In this document: piece by piece, positions 35,128 to 54,740 of the stretch
Numbering within the stretch: position 1 is the stretch's first letter
Layout of the letters: every line of letters begins with the position of its first letter
Assembly: GCA_949752795.1 (NCBI GenBank)
Contig: OX457061.1
Location: 10,931,492 to 10,995,491 of the forward strand
Origin: Hyperoodon ampullatus
Lineage: Eukaryota; Chordata; Mammalia; Artiodactyla; Ziphiidae
Length of the DNA: 64,000 bases
Direction of reading: 5' to 3'
The notes under the pieces: generated by a model
Database searches by the model: none
What the model saw: the letters and a program-made list of their open reading frames with translations, nothing else
Told to the model about the DNA's origin: nothing
Position numbers and translations under genes: made by a program

Positions 35128-35467
35128 AGGTCATGGGACTCAGGAGGAGCTTCACAGATGAGTGTTGAAGGTAAGCCTTGAAGAAAGTCACCAAACAGAA
35201 AGAGGAGGATAGACCAAGTCAGAGGGGTCAACAACATGTTTGAAGGCCCAGCTGTGAATCAGAAACATATGGAATATTCAGACATAACAGGGTTCTGCCA
35301 TGGCAGGAATGGTGGCAGATGGGAGGTTTTTGCAAGAGTTGAGGCTGGAGAAGCACTTGGAGCCTTGAATGCCACATTCAGGAGTTAGAGGAAGGAAAAC
35401 CATCTGCTAAATCTCAGGAAAGAGCTAAATCTCAGTGACAGCAGTGTGCTGGTGGGTGGCCTGCCTG

Positions 35468-35557
35468 TATGTCACTATGGTCCAATCAGTTAATACCTGT
35501 TTTTCCAGAAAATGGATGAGGTTTTCTAGAGCTGAGAAAATGGAAGCTCTGAGAGGT
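35468..35557. repeat. Local direct duplication, copy 2
   Basis: Second copy of the 35037-35127 unit. Both are followed by 'ctctgagagg', after which similarity fades. Confidence 0.85.
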
Positions 35558-38500
35558 CAAGGGATGTGCCCAGTCACACAGGAAGTGGCAGAGTTCTGAC
35601 TTGAACCTAGATCTGCCCAACTGTCCTGTAATCCTGCTGTTCCTACGATCAGAGAAGTGGCAGAGTTTGGGTTGAGGGTCATTTGAAGACAGACAGGAAA
35701 GATGAAAGCTCAGTTTGGGAAGATAAAGGCTGAGGAGTCTGATCAAGTTCTGTTAAATCCCATGTGTGAAATGAGGGGAAGCCCAGCTGCCTTCCCATAC
35801 CTCAGCCTCCTCCAGCACAAGGGACCAGAGAGCCCTTGAGGTTTGAAAGAGATGGTTTTAGAATAAAGGGAATGCTGCAGAACTAATTAGTAGATTCTTT
35901 TTTGCCCCACAAGAGGGAACAGATAAGACACAGAGGTGCAAGGAACATATTTGCTAAAAGCCTCGTAGTGAGTGCCAGGCTCTAGGATTGGTGTTTTACA
36001 TGCCTTGGCTCCTGTAATCCTCATAACAATTTTGCAAGGTATAGGTCTCAGCCCCGCTTTACTCATAAGCAAATTGAGGCTCGAGGAAGTTAAACCATTT
36101 GCCTAAAATGACACATGAGTAAGTGACAGAATTGGCTTTTGAATCCGGGTCTATCTGATACCAAAGTTACAACAGGCTTCCTCCCTTCTGGGCCTTAGCA
36201 ACTCAAATAGTGCTGAATATGAATGTCTGGAGTTTGTAACAAAGCTCAGGAATGGCCTTTGGTTGAACTTTTTGCTATTAACAAAACAAAACTCTATTAA
36301 ACTAATAAAGGATTAATTTCTATAAGAGGTGAATGAATAGACCCAAATTGATGTGAAAAGCAGTGCTGTCCCAAGTATATGTAGAATGCTACAGACACCA
36401 AATTGTGGTTTATCAGAAGGTAGAGAACCCACAGGTGTCTTCATGGGAAGAGAAGTAGGAGTTCTACTGCCGAAAATCTGGGAAATACTGCACTCACTTT
36501 ACCTTCCTCTTATTGGTTCCCAACCTTCGCTGGCATATTAAAGGCTTTGAGAAGTCCTACCTAAAGAAAACTTTAATTTTGTTTAGCTCAGGGTCTACCA
36601 AAGGTATTTGACCATGGACCATTCTTTCCTCCTGTTAAAATTCTGTTGGGACAGTGTTCCATGGAATAAAATTTAGGACACTGCTCTAAATTTATAAATT
36701 GCTACTTAACTAATGCTGAACTTTTGGTTTCTTTGAGTGCCAGGCAATAACCTGGAAGTAAAGAATAATAAAGTAATTAACATATATAGAGCAAGGCTAA
36801 GTGCTGTGCTAATAAGCATTTTATGTGCATTTGATTACTGATTCCTCAATCCTATGAAGTTGATGCTATAATGATCCCATTTTACAGATAAGAAAACAAA
36901 GGCCCAGAAAGGGTAAGTAATGTGCCTAAGGTTACATAACTTGTATGTAACCTCAGGAATGAATAAAAACCAGCACTGATTGAGTGCCTTCTACTAGGAT
37001 CTGCAGAGACCCTTATTCTTAAGCAAACCCTCTGAGGTAAGATCATCTCTGTTTAACTGAGGAGGAAACAGGGCATGCTGGCAGCTCTGGGTTGTCAGAA
37101 TCTGAAGCCAGAAACCCCCAGAAATGGTGGGCAGGGGAGGGTGTTAGGATGAGGTTGGACGTGGCTACATGGAGCTCTCTCTCGGGGATCATTTTCCTCA
37201 GGCAGATTGTGTGACAGCATACACATCAACCAGGGCTCTCACCGCCTGAGTTCTAATTCCACCTCTTTCCTTTTCCAGTCATATGTGGCCTTGGCCAAGA
37301 TAGATACCTCTCTCATCCTCACTGTCCCTGTCAGATAAATGGAGTTGACGGTGCTTGTATCTTGGAGGTTTGAGGAGGATTCACTATAGCTGGTTCAAAG
37401 TAGGGGCTCAATGAAGTCAATCCAATAAAAGGAAGCTGTGTGAGGGGAGCTGCAACGCCTCATACTCCAATAGCAGAAACCCAGAAAAGCCAGAAGCCCC
37501 CTCTCTGACTTGGCCTGGCTGCCCACCCAGGTTTTAGGTCCACAGTGGTAATCAGCCTCTCTCAGATCCTGTGGCAAAAGTGCCCAACTGTCAGACCCAG
37601 GGCTCTTGGAGTCTTGTTCCCTTGGCAACAAGTCTCACCATGGAGACCACAGCCCCATCCTTGCCCTCCCTGCAAGCTCCCTCTCCACAGACCTTCCGTA
37701 TTCAACACCTAGTCCTAGGAGCAGTGTAGGAACTAAGGAAAGCTTCAAGGAGGCCCTTCCTCAGGCTGAGGACTTTGAGGCACAGCCAGGAAGAGAGGCA
37801 AAGGGAACTCCCATTTTTTGTGTCTACTCTATGCTTAGCAAGGTTCTGAGGGGTCTACATATGTGGCCTCATTTAGGTTGAAAGTCAGACACTCACCCTA
37901 TTTTATGTAAGTGGAAACTGAGGCTCAAGGAGACAAGATGGACCAGCTCAAAGTCTCACAGCTGGTCAGTCTTGGATCGAGACCTGAATCCAGGGTTTCT
38001 GAAGCCCTGCTTTCCCTGCAGCTCCCCCTGCACCCACCCCCCCATACACACACTGTCAAGACACAGCCTCCAGCCTCAGTCTGGGGAGGGTTAGGTAGGT
38101 GGGTGAATCCCCTTTGCTCTAGGCCTCTGCTGGGAGCAGGAGCAGCAGTCCTTTGAGTTCTGGGCTGGCCTCTGGCAGCAGCAGTGGAGGAACTGCACTA
38201 TTTTAAGCCAGGGCCGACGGGCCCCATGTGGGCACAGGGAGGGTGGCCTCGGGCCCTTGGCCAGCTTCCCGGAAGTCACCACGGCCTCCCTCCTCTCCCC
38301 TGAGCAGCTTTCTGAGGCAGTCACTTCCCTACAAACAGGAAGGAGGCTCTCAGGCCGAGACCTCCAGCCCCAGCTTCCTCCTCTTACACCCCCACCCCCG
38401 CAGTCTTAGCTAATACATGGGGAGACCCACCAGCTCCAGGCCCTGATCAGTGTCCATTATCTGGGCTGTCTCTTAGCAGGTGGGTGGGAGGGGGTCTGGA

Positions 38501-39796
38501 CTTCTGCTGCTTGGGCTGTCCCGGTTCACCCATTACAAGTCTAAGGCCTTCACTTGCCCAGGATCCTCCCCCACAGCCTGATTTCTCCTATACATTCCCA
38601 TTGAGGCTGGCCACTCTGAGCCAGAAAGAAGAGCAGAGGTATCCCCAGACTTGGTCCCACTCAAGGACCTTAGGGAGAGACAAACTGGGACATTCCCAGA
38701 GAAAGGGGCAAAAACTGATAGACACATTGACTGTGGCGGAGACAAAAGCAGAGAGAGACAGCTGCAAAGGGCTGGGGCCAAGAGGGCAGTGGGGTGTCTC
38801 TGAGTGGTTGCTCCTGACCACCTCCTAGTACAGGCTCTGTCTCAGGGCTGTGGGGGCCCACCGGCTGCATGGCTGAAGTGGAATGTGGGGAGCAAGGCTG
38901 GGTCACCCCTTGAGGGCCAAGCGTGTGCACTGTAAGATAAACTACCCCAGGAAGGGGGCCCCAGCTGCGGCTGCATGCTCCAGGAGCGTGGCGGAGAGGC
39001 CCGGGCCCAAGGCTGGAGCCCCAGCCCTGCCAGACACCCATCTCCTGCATCTCCTCCTGAGGGTCTCCACCAGGCCTCACAGTCTGGAAGGTCTCAGGAC
39101 CCTCAGCCTAGCCCTTGAGGGCATGCAGATTGCCATTCATAGAAGAGCGGGGCGCCCTGGGAACACCACCAGCCACAGAGTCTTACTTCTCCAGCTCTGG
39201 CTGCAGCCCTGGCTCAGGTGAGGCAGCTGGGGGCAGGGGTGGTCTCTAAGCCGACCATGCAGAGCAGGCCTCCAGCACAGGGGCCCTGTCATGGAGCAGC
39301 TCAGCAGGACTGTGATTTGTCCCCATGTGGCTTTGCACACTCGTGCACATGTGTGAGCCTATGTGCACATGTCCATGTGCTTACATTTCCACGTGTTGCC
39401 AGGAGCCCCACTCTGCCTCCACAAGTCCTTGCTCTCAGGCTAGAAAAGTAGCCCCCAGAGGCACCTGGTCTCTCCCACCCTCACCAGGTGGTCCAGCCCC
39501 GAGAGCCATGAGGCAGAGGGAGAAGAGCAAGCAGGTCTTTTGCCGTCCCCCGGCCCCCCTCCCCACACTGCAGCTGAGGCTCCCGCCGGCCACGGCCTTG
39601 ACCCGGCACTATGGACTTCTCTGACATTGGCATCGGATCTGAACATCTGGCAGCAGGCTGATAAGGGGTGCAGCGGAAACTGCCTCTGCTGCTGCCAGCA
39701 GCCCCACCCCCTCCACTGCCCTGCAAGGGGTCTTCACGTCCACACTCTCTCTCTTTCCAGCTCAGGGCCCCTGCCCCTCTCATTCTCTGCTTCAGC

Positions 39797-39799
<3 letters not shown>

Positions 39800-39843
<44 letters not shown>

Positions 39844-39875
39844 CCTCCTCTCTCTCTCTCTCTCTCTCTCTCTCC
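39800..39875. repeat. (CT)n microsatellite, interrupted
   Basis: Two CT runs separated by 'ccctccctcct', inside a larger pyrimidine-rich block (about 39740-40080). It generates the long serine/leucine open frames on the + strand and arginine/glutamate frames on the minus strand. Confidence 0.95.
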
Positions 39876-41335
39876 CATTTCTTGTCTCATTCCTTCTCAA
39901 CCCCCCCATTCCTCTCTTCTCTGTCTCTCTGTCTCTGTCTCTGGCCATCTCTGCATCTGTTACGCTGTCAATGGGTCTCCCTTTTCTCATTTTCTGCCTC
40001 ATTCTTTCCATGGCTTCTCTCTTTTTCTGTCTTTCTTTCTACACTGTACCCCAACCCCAGCGTGATGGTTCTTTCTCTTCTCCATTTCAGTTTCTGGGTC
40101 TCTGGTTTGTTTGTTCCTTGTTCCACCTCCAGGAAATAGGACTGGCACTTTGGGAAAGTCCCCACTTAGAAGGAGATCCTGGGCTTTGTTTGCCTGAGGA
40201 GGGAGGGAGGAGGGAGCCTGGTTCAGGACTACACCCCTTCTCCTTCCCCTCTGGGTGGGTCTCATGGCCTGGGACCACCTGGGCTGGAGCTGGAAGGAAA
40301 GGACAAATAGGCCACCCAGGGGCCCCAGCAGAGTGGAGAGGATGCTGTGTCTGAAAGCCCAGGTTCTGGACTCCCACTGCCTAGATTTGAATCCTGATTC
40401 CATCACACCCTTGTTCTGTGACTTTGGGAAGATGCCTCATCTCTCTGAGCCTGAGTTTCCTTATCTCTCAAATACTGTTCATGGAAGGTGAGGGGAAAAT
40501 ACTACCTACCTCCCAGGATGGTAGAGAGGTGACTGACCACAGGTGTGGAAAGGTTAATAGGGAACGAAGCAAATAAGAAGCACTTTAGTGTTAGGGCCTT
40601 GCACTCCCAGCATGCCTCATCCAGTAAGGGTGAGGGCAGAGGGGGCAGCACAGAGGAAGAGGATGTCAGTAAACATCCAGGGTGATTGGGGTGAGGAAAA
40701 CCCAGCCCGAGTGGTGGAAAGTAACAGTTGACTGCATATAGAGAAGGCGGCAGGACAGGAGAACAGGCAGCAGAATTCTACACCCTCAGGCAGCATGTGG
40801 ATACAGCGGCAAGCAGTCATTCAACAGACACTCGCTGATGCTGGCTCTTTGATGGCTGCTGTGGACTCAGAAATAAATCAGCCCTGAGCCTTTCCTTGAG
40901 GGTTCCCCAGGCTGGGGTGAGTCATTCTATCACAGAAGGGCAAACAGTGTTCAGGATGATGTTGCAATCTCAGACTCAACACAGAGAGGGCCCCTAAGGA
41001 CAGACCTACCAGTCCTTTGGTTGGTTGGTTTGTGTTTTGCCAACATTTACTGAGCACATACAACATGTCAGGCAGCCACTGAGTTGTCTCATTTTGTCCT
41101 CATTATATGGAGAGGATGTGAGACCCAGGGAGAGAAAGTGACTGGTCCCAGGTCACACAGCTAGAACATGGAAGAATTGGGATTTAATATAGAGTCTCTG
41201 CCACTAGCGCCTCAGCAGTTCTTCTCCAGACTCAAGGCCTTATGAGGAGACTGGCAAAGCCAGGCTGGTTCTTTCCATGGTGCTGTGATGTTGAAAGACC
41301 CTGTTTGTCCTATTTAAGAAGGTGGGGAAATCACC

Positions 41336-41472
41336 TTTGCACCTCTTCTGATGGGATACTTTGTCAAGTAGTTTTAGAATGACTCAATATATCCATGATT
41401 TGTAAAAATTAAAAAAAATTTTTAACTTCATCCCCAAAACTTGACAAAGTATCCGATCAAAAGAGGTGCAAA
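41336..41472. repeat. Near-perfect 33-bp inverted repeat with 71-base loop
   Basis: The left arm 41336-41368 starts TTTGCACCTCTTCTGATG and the right arm 41440-41472 ends ATCAAAAGAGGTGCAAA. They pair at 31 of 33 positions. The loop is AT-rich. The layout suggests a miniature inverted-repeat DNA transposon, but I do not recognise the family. No target-site duplication is clear. Confidence 0.85.
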
Positions 41473-41749
41473 CGACCATGATTTTTTGTTGTTCAGTTTT
41501 GTTACACGTATATGATATATTGGTGATATAGGGTATTTGCTGGAATACTTCTTTTTTAAATGCAGAGGATGAGTGGTATTAATCCAGAAACAAAATCATT
41601 ATATTAAAATGGGGAGACTAGTTAGGTTCAGTCATATGTGAGAGAAGTGTATCCTGTAAGAACTTCTATGGGTAAAAAAGACAATTATGAGGTCATGCAC
41701 AATGGGGAATAAGTTGCAAACTATGTCATAGGTAGAATTAGAATATATT

Positions 41750-41960
41750 GAATCAGTAGAATCAGTCAGTTATGATTGTCAGAAAACGTATTGTCCTGTG
41801 TGTATTTTCACAATAAAAAAAGTCTTACCTATCGTGTTAATCATTTCACAATATATGTATATCAAATCATCATGCTATATGCCTTAAACTTATACAGTGA
41901 CATATGTTAATTATTTCTCGGTAAAACTGGGAAAAAATGTTTTAAGTGGCACAATGAGGA
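41750..41960 (+). mobile_element. L1 3' end fragment
   Basis: It has 'atgtatatcaaatcatcatg', then 'ccttaaacttatacagtgac' and 'gttaattatttctcggtaaa', the common mammalian L1 3' terminus on the + strand. The 5' limit is uncertain. Confidence 0.75.
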
Positions 41961-42986
41961 AGACACATTAGGTTTTAAATATAGTTGGCTTTAGTTATAC
42001 AGAAAAATCCCTCTCATCCCAAGCCAGATAAGTGAGGTGTTCTACGTGATTTGCCTATTTCCTCAAATGAAGGGAGTTGTGTGTGGATTCTCCCATGGTC
42101 CCCCTGTGCCCCTCCCCACCACCTTGAACAAGAGGCTGGGAGGTAAATCCTCTGAGGGCAGAGACTTCTTTCCTTTACTTCCCTTTCCTCCAGTGCCTGG
42201 ACCAGTGTCTGGCACCTAGTGTGCCCTCAGTGACTGTGAGATGAATGGAGGAATGCACAAAAGAATGAGTCATGCATGGGAGGGGTGCAGAGCAGAGCAA
42301 TTGGGCCCTCCGAGACCAAGACGTGTGTAGGCCTGGAGATTGGATAGGGACACCCTCAGCTGCATGGGGAGGCCTGGCCTAGAAAAAAACCCCTTCCCTC
42401 CGCCCTGCCCTAAATTTCCTGGTCTAGCTACCCACTTGGCCTACCCTGGGGCCACTGTAGCCAACCACCTGGCTCTGGAGGCAGTCTAAGCCCAGCCTCA
42501 ACTTTCCCAGCTGCATCAGCAGTCCTCAGTGGATGGTGATGTTCAGAGAAGCCAACGTGGTATGCACACATGGGGAGGTGTTTATTCAGCTCACCTGCTT
42601 GCCTTCTGTCCCCCTCTTCCTTCCTTCACCTTCTGGAAGAGTAAAAAGACCAGGCCAAAGCTGCAGGGCCACCTGGTCAAGTCATCCATGCCCCTGCCTC
42701 CACGCCAGCCCGACCTGACTCCACTCCATGTCTGGGACAGGCCGGACCCCGCTCGCTGGGCCAGGCCCCAGGGAGGTAGCCATTCAAAGGGAGAGAGGCC
42801 GGGCTGCAGGCTGGGTGGGGGAGCTGCCCATAAATCAGGCCCCACTCCCACCCAGTCGCTAACAAGCGGGGCTGCCTACCCGCCTACGTGGGGTCCCTGC
42901 CTCTGGGCTGCCACAGCAGCCTGGAACAGCCAGCTGGCCAAGGCCTCCTTGAGTGCCTTGGCCTCCGCCCCCATCCGCAGCCCCGA

Positions 42987-42994
42987 GATAGATA
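42987..42994 (+). promoter_or_regulatory. Tandem GATA motif, NR5A1 upstream promoter
   Basis: GATAGATA lies about 175 bases before the inferred start site. GATA4 is known to act on the SF-1 proximal promoter; that this copy is the used site is inference. Confidence 0.55.
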
Positions 42995-43055
42995 GGGGTA
43001 TTTTTTTTTTCTTTTAGGAGAAGAAAAAAAATAGACCTAAATGAAGAGAAACACC

Positions 43056-43062
43056 AACAAAG
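43056..43062 (+). promoter_or_regulatory. SOX9-type site, NR5A1 promoter
   Basis: AACAAAG is 22 bases before the E-box. With the start site inferred at 43166 it falls at -110 to -104, the position reported for the SOX9 site of the mouse gene. Confidence 0.75.
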
Positions 43063-43083
43063 AAGGAGAGAGGCCTGCAGAGT

Positions 43084-43089
43084 CACGTG
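43084..43089 (+). promoter_or_regulatory. E-box CACGTG, NR5A1 promoter
   Basis: Perfect CACGTG in 'gagtcacgtgggggcag'. The E-box at about -82 to -77 is the main element of the rodent SF-1 promoter (USF binding); I used it to place the start site. Confidence 0.85.
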
Positions 43090-43099
43090 GGGGCAGAGA

Positions 43100-43104
43100 C
43101 CAAT
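43100..43104 (+). promoter_or_regulatory. CCAAT box, NR5A1 promoter
   Basis: CCAAT in 'gagaccaattgggcc', 10 bases after the E-box, as in the known promoter. Confidence 0.8.
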
Positions 43105-43130
43105 TGGGCCTCCGGTGGCCCCCCCACCCA

Positions 43131-43138
43131 GGGCGGGG
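43131..43138 (+). promoter_or_regulatory. GC box (Sp1), NR5A1 promoter
   Basis: GGGCGGGG at about -35 to -28 of the inferred start, replacing a TATA box. No TATA motif is seen at the right distance. Confidence 0.8.
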
Positions 43139-43165
43139 AGGAGGAGGAGGACGGACGGACAGGGC

Positions 43166-43318
43166 CAGCCTACTGTCCGCCTGCCGCCAGCCGTGGCGTG
43201 AAGGAGCTCCCGTGTGCCCACAGTCGCCACTGCCCCACCTGGGCTGCTGGAGCTTCCGCTAGGACCCCTGGTGCCCAGTGTCCACCCTCATCCAGCGTGA
43301 GAGCTCGCCTTCCGCTCC
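43166..43318 (+). other. NR5A1: NR5A1 non-coding exon 1
   Basis: The 5' end is inferred from the E-box, CCAAT and GC-box spacing. The 3' end is the strong donor GTAAGTGAGG at 43319. There is no ATG in the exon, so the leader has no upstream start codon before the spliced exon 2. The exact start is uncertain by several bases. Confidence 0.8.
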
Positions 43319-50727
<7,409 letters not shown>

Positions 50728-52392
50728 TAGGCCCTTCAGTCTTTGTCTCTTTCTCTCCCAGTCTGAGTCTCTGTCGACATTTATCTTTCTTTCTCTGAGA
50801 CCCTGGGCTCTCGCAAAGGACTAGCTCAGTCCTTGGGAGGCTGTCTCTGGTTGCCCCAGCCCAGTGTCAGGAAGAGGGTCCAAGCCATCCTGTCCTCTCA
50901 TTTGGAGAGGCCACCACTCCCTGCTAGCCTCAGGTATCACAGAAGGGGTCTTAGTATCTCAGAGTTTGGGATGCTTCTCCTTCCCAGCTAAGGTGAAAGA
51001 TCTTACTGTCCCTGCATGTCTCATGCACGATCGTTAGTCCCACGTGTAAATGTGTGTGTCTGTGTGTGCAGGGAGTGCTAGGTGGGAGGGTAAGTGGGGG
51101 ATTGCAGGACCCGCCCCTCATCTTCCAAATGCCTCGGCTGTAAGGCCTTCCATTCCCCTGGGTTGAGGTACCTGCGGCTAAAGTAAGCAGGAAAGCAGCA
51201 GGAGAAACTAAGGACAGACAAGGAAGAACTTCCCATTCACCCTGCCTAGTGGTTTGAAGCACCTGAAGACTGGGAGCTGCCCCTCTAGTGCCCTGGCTCC
51301 CTATGATCAGGGTTTCTGCCAACTTCAGAGGCCCCCCCTCCCCCAAGCCTGGCCAAGCCCATCCTCCCTGGCCTAGACGGAGACATGATAGGCCTTTAGT
51401 TCAGGCCTATTGATGTTTGCCTTTCCCAGGTCAGTCCCCTTGGCTGTTCTGGGACTGGGTGTAAACAGCAGGGCCTGTTGCCCTCCCTGCTTGGGGCCAC
51501 TGCAGCCTTGAGCTGCACTGTCAGTGCTGACGCCACTCAGGCCTGGGCTTCCTCCAGGGACATGTGGCCGGATGGGCCAGGGGTACTGTCTGCAGGGTCT
51601 GGGCTGGGCATGGGGGTCAGGGGGGATAAGATGAAGCCTGGGCACTGTGAACCCTCGAGGCATCATGGAGCTGGGCGCCTGGGTTGCTCTGGGGCCCAGA
51701 GCAACCAAGCATTGGCTGTAACGCCTTCTGCTTCTACTGTGGAGGGCCTGTCGTGGCTGAGGTCTGGGGATGTGCCGGGTGTCTGTCATGGGGAGGGACT
51801 TCTCACCCCTGCCCCCTCTCTAGGCTGACCTCATGGGTAGAACAAGAGGCAGGGCCTCAACCAATCCCAGGTGCCTTCCACTCGTGGCTGGAGGCCCTGG
51901 TATGGGAGGAGGATCCCAAGACCCTTCGGTTGGTTGCCAGCTTTCCCTCCAGGCTTCCCATGAGCCCCCAGTTCAGAGGGGAGGAGGAGCAGAGCATTCC
52001 TGGCCTTCCAGAATCCTGGATCCAGGGGCAGGGCACTTCCTCTGGCCGCCTTCCTGGTCTCTCGGGGTTTTTCACGCAGGATGGGAAGGGCTTTTGTCCA
52101 AGCTTAGCTGAGTGTTTTTTCCTGCTTCTGGTTTCTCTGTGGTCCAAACCTTCCTGCTTCCCCTTCCCAGAGTCTCTGAATCAAGCCCAGGAATATATGA
52201 ACCATCGTTACCAGCCTCTGTAAAGGAGCCTTGCAGATAAGTACCAGCCCAGCCCTTAGAGGGCCTCTCACCAGCCATGTGGAGCTTCTTTCCCACTGGT
52301 CCAATAAGCGCTGGGCTGATGTCTATTTGCAAAGCCAGAGGTAGGGAAGCAGAAAAGTGTGAGGGGAGCTGAGTGACTGTTCTCTCTCTTTT

Positions 52393-52607
52393 AAAAAAAA
52401 TATTTATTTATTTATTTATTTGGTTACAGCAGGTCTTCGTTGCAGCAGGTGGGCTCCTTAGTTGCAGCACATGGGCTCTTTAGTTGTGGCATGCGAACTC
52501 TTAGCTGCGGCGTGCATGTGGCATCTAGTTCCCTGACCAGGGATCGAACCCGGGCCCCCTGTGTTGGGAGCATGGAGTCCTATCCACTGTGCCACCAGGG
52601 AAGTCCC
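52393..52607 (-). mobile_element. CHR SINE, reverse
   Basis: It ends 'gtgccaccagggaagtccc'. The target-site duplication TGTTCTCTC(TC)TTTT is at about 52379-52392 and 52608-52620, with a two-base length difference. Confidence 0.93.
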
Positions 52608-53297
52608 TGTTCTCTCTTTTGACTGACCATTCATTCCTCACCTCCGGGCAGGACACAGCAGACAGCAGAGGGGGCTCCCTAGCTCTGAGAGTGGGGTAGC
52701 CCTTGGCCTGTGCATAGGGACACTGAAATGAATTGGACCCAGGAGGTTGCCAGGCTAGAGGAAGAGACAGACATGCACATAGGTAATGCCAACACAGGGT
52801 GCCCGGGGCTCTGACAGCAGTAGAAAGGGGCCAAGGGAGGCCAGCAGGAGAGCAAATGGCTCTGTGTTAGAAAGTCAGGGAAGGTTTCTTTGATCTACAC
52901 CTCTCCAGAAAGCAGTCTGAGAAGGTTAAGGGCGTTCTGGCAAAGGGGACAGCAGAAGACCCAGAAGTGTGAAAAGGTACCATGTGTCAGGGAGTCCCAG
53001 GTGGTCTTATGAGGCAGGGCTGGAGAGGTAGGCAGAGTCGGAAGCAGAGCTTGGACCAAGAGTAGGTCCTTTGGCAGTGGGTGACGGACAGCCTGCCTGG
53101 GAAGGGCAGGCTCCCACCACAGAGCCTGAGCTCTCCCCAGAGGCTTGCTCAGCCCTCTGTGATGCTGATGATGTCTTGCTGTCCAGGGGAGAGACTGGGG
53201 TCTTTGCTGAGCTGATATTGGGGCTCCAGATGCCCTTTGGGGTTGTCCTCCTCCAGCCTCTTTCCCAGCTTGGATGTCCCTCTGCCTCCAATTTTTT

Positions 53298-53415
53298 GGG
53301 GGGAGGTGGGGCAGGCCGTGCGGCACGCGGGGTCCTAGTTCCCTGACCAGGGGTCAAACCTGTGCCCCCTGCAGTGGAAGCACAGTGTCTTAACCACTGG
53401 ACTGCCAGGGAAGTC
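53298..53415 (-). mobile_element. CHR SINE, reverse, short
   Basis: It holds 'tagttccctgaccagggg' and ends 'ggactgccagggaagt'. The flanks CCCTCTGCCTCCA (about 53278) and CCCTCTGTCTCCA (about 53416) are the target-site duplication. Confidence 0.9.
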
Positions 53416-53479
53416 CCTCTGTCTCCATTTTTCCACCTCATGCAATCACGGTGTGTTAGATCTGACATGGTGCAGAGGT

Positions 53480-53680
53480 TAGTAACATACACCAGAATCA
53501 GAGAGGCCCGTGTTCAAGTTCCATATCTGCCACTTATCTGGTGCGAGACTTTGGGCAAGTGACTTTACTTCTCTGGGCCTCAGTTGTCCCTATCTGTAAA
53601 AAAGGGGGAGTTGAAATAGTAGCCACCTCTTAGGGTTGTTGGAAGGGCTTAGTGAGCTAGGGAAGGTAAAGAATTTAGCA
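53480..53680 (+). repeat. MIR SINE
   Basis: 'agttccatatctgccactta', 'tgggcaagtgactttacttc' and 'cagttgtccctatctgtaaa' are typical MIR phrases. Edges approximate. Confidence 0.8.
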
Positions 53681-54059
53681 CAGGGTGCAGCGCCCAGGAA
53701 GTGTTCAGTGAGTGGGGGCAGTGGCTCCCTCCCTCGCTGGGCCCCTCTGCAGCGGTACCATTGAATCTAACCTTGCAGGTGGTAGACAGGTCTGGCCAGG
53801 AAGAGGGAGAAAAGATACATCGTGTCCACGCTCCTCTGAGCACTAGAGCTCTGGGAGAAGACGGGGGCCCACCTTGCCCTGGGCTTCCAAAGCAGCTTCA
53901 TACCTGCAAGGTAGCAGAAACTCACCTGTACATACTGCTCAGTGGGGGCAGGGTGTAGGCCCAGGCAGGCAGCCTCTGTGCACAGTCCCCGGGAAGGACA
54001 GCTGGGAGGATGCAAGACAGGAATCAGGGAGGTGGAGGCGAGGGCCAAGAGTGCCTAAT

Positions 54060-54400
54060 GACCCATCTTGACATCAGTTCACCCTTGACATCCAGCTCCG
54101 AGGCCCCCTATTGGCAACAGATTTAACTGCTTAGATATATGGTTTCATGTAAGTGGCAGTAACTCTGTCAGTCCTGGACTGACAAATGACAGCCCGCCAA
54201 CCACTCGGCCGGGACAGCGCTGTGGCCAGCCCGCGGCTTGTCAGCCACTGGAGAATTACAGAGCCCACTGGCCTTCGACCGCCAGACTGATCAGACCCCA
54301 GGGGGCTCCGGAGGGGGGCCTGCTGGGAAGGAGGTCATCTCAGCACGCATAAATACCCCGTCTCCGAGGCAGGCTGCAAAGTGTCAAGGCTCCAGGAAGA
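54060..54400 (+). promoter_or_regulatory. Candidate intronic enhancer of NR5A1 (intron 4)
   Basis: A repeat-free block containing TGACAAATGACAG (54180-54192; PBX/PREP type), AGGTCA (54332-54337), and TCAAGGCT near 54383 that resembles an SF-1 half-site. The mouse fetal adrenal enhancer is in intron 4 and uses PBX/PREP/HOX and SF-1 sites. Identity with that enhancer is inferred from motif content and intron only. Confidence 0.4.
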
Positions 54401-54670
54401 TTTGTGGCAGACCGGCAGGAGGGGTGGGCGGCTGGTGGGCCCAGCAGACAGGCCAGGCTGATGAGGGACCCCGGGGCCAGGACTGCACATGTCCTTGTTC
54501 TCGGGGTGGCAGGGCAGACTGAGGGTAGAGGAAGAACCTTTTGCTTAGGGAAAAGCCCACGGAAGGTGAAAACCAACCCTCTTTGGTTAAGTGAGCCTCT
54601 TAGCCACCTGCTTTCCCATGGAGAGGGGCTGGCAGCTAGGGCCCTCTGGTTTTCTTTTAAATAAAAAGGG

Positions 54671-54740
54671 GAGTGTGTGTGTGTGCCTGTGTGTCTGTGT
54701 GTCTTTGTGTCTGTGTGTCTGTGTGTGTGTTCATCTGTGT
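54671..54740. repeat. Imperfect (TG)n repeat
   Basis: TG runs broken by 'cctgtg' and 'tctgtg' units; open frames across it are artefacts. Confidence 0.9.

Larger units (their letters stand above)
34601..42960. other. NR6A1-NR5A1 intergenic region
   Basis: About 8.4 kb. It has MIR-like relics (about 34770-34960, 35930-36150, 36730-36970, 40345-40500 and 41040-41190), a local duplication (35037-35127 with 35468-35557), a CT microsatellite (39800-39875), a palindrome (41336-41472) and an L1 3' end (about 41750-41960). No gene is supported on either strand; the longer open frames are low complexity or repeat-derived. Confidence 0.8.

Noticed and set aside
39481..40354. Long open frames on both strands around 39.5-40.4 kb
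   Set aside because: They come from the CT microsatellite and pyrimidine block (serine/leucine or arginine/glutamate repeats).
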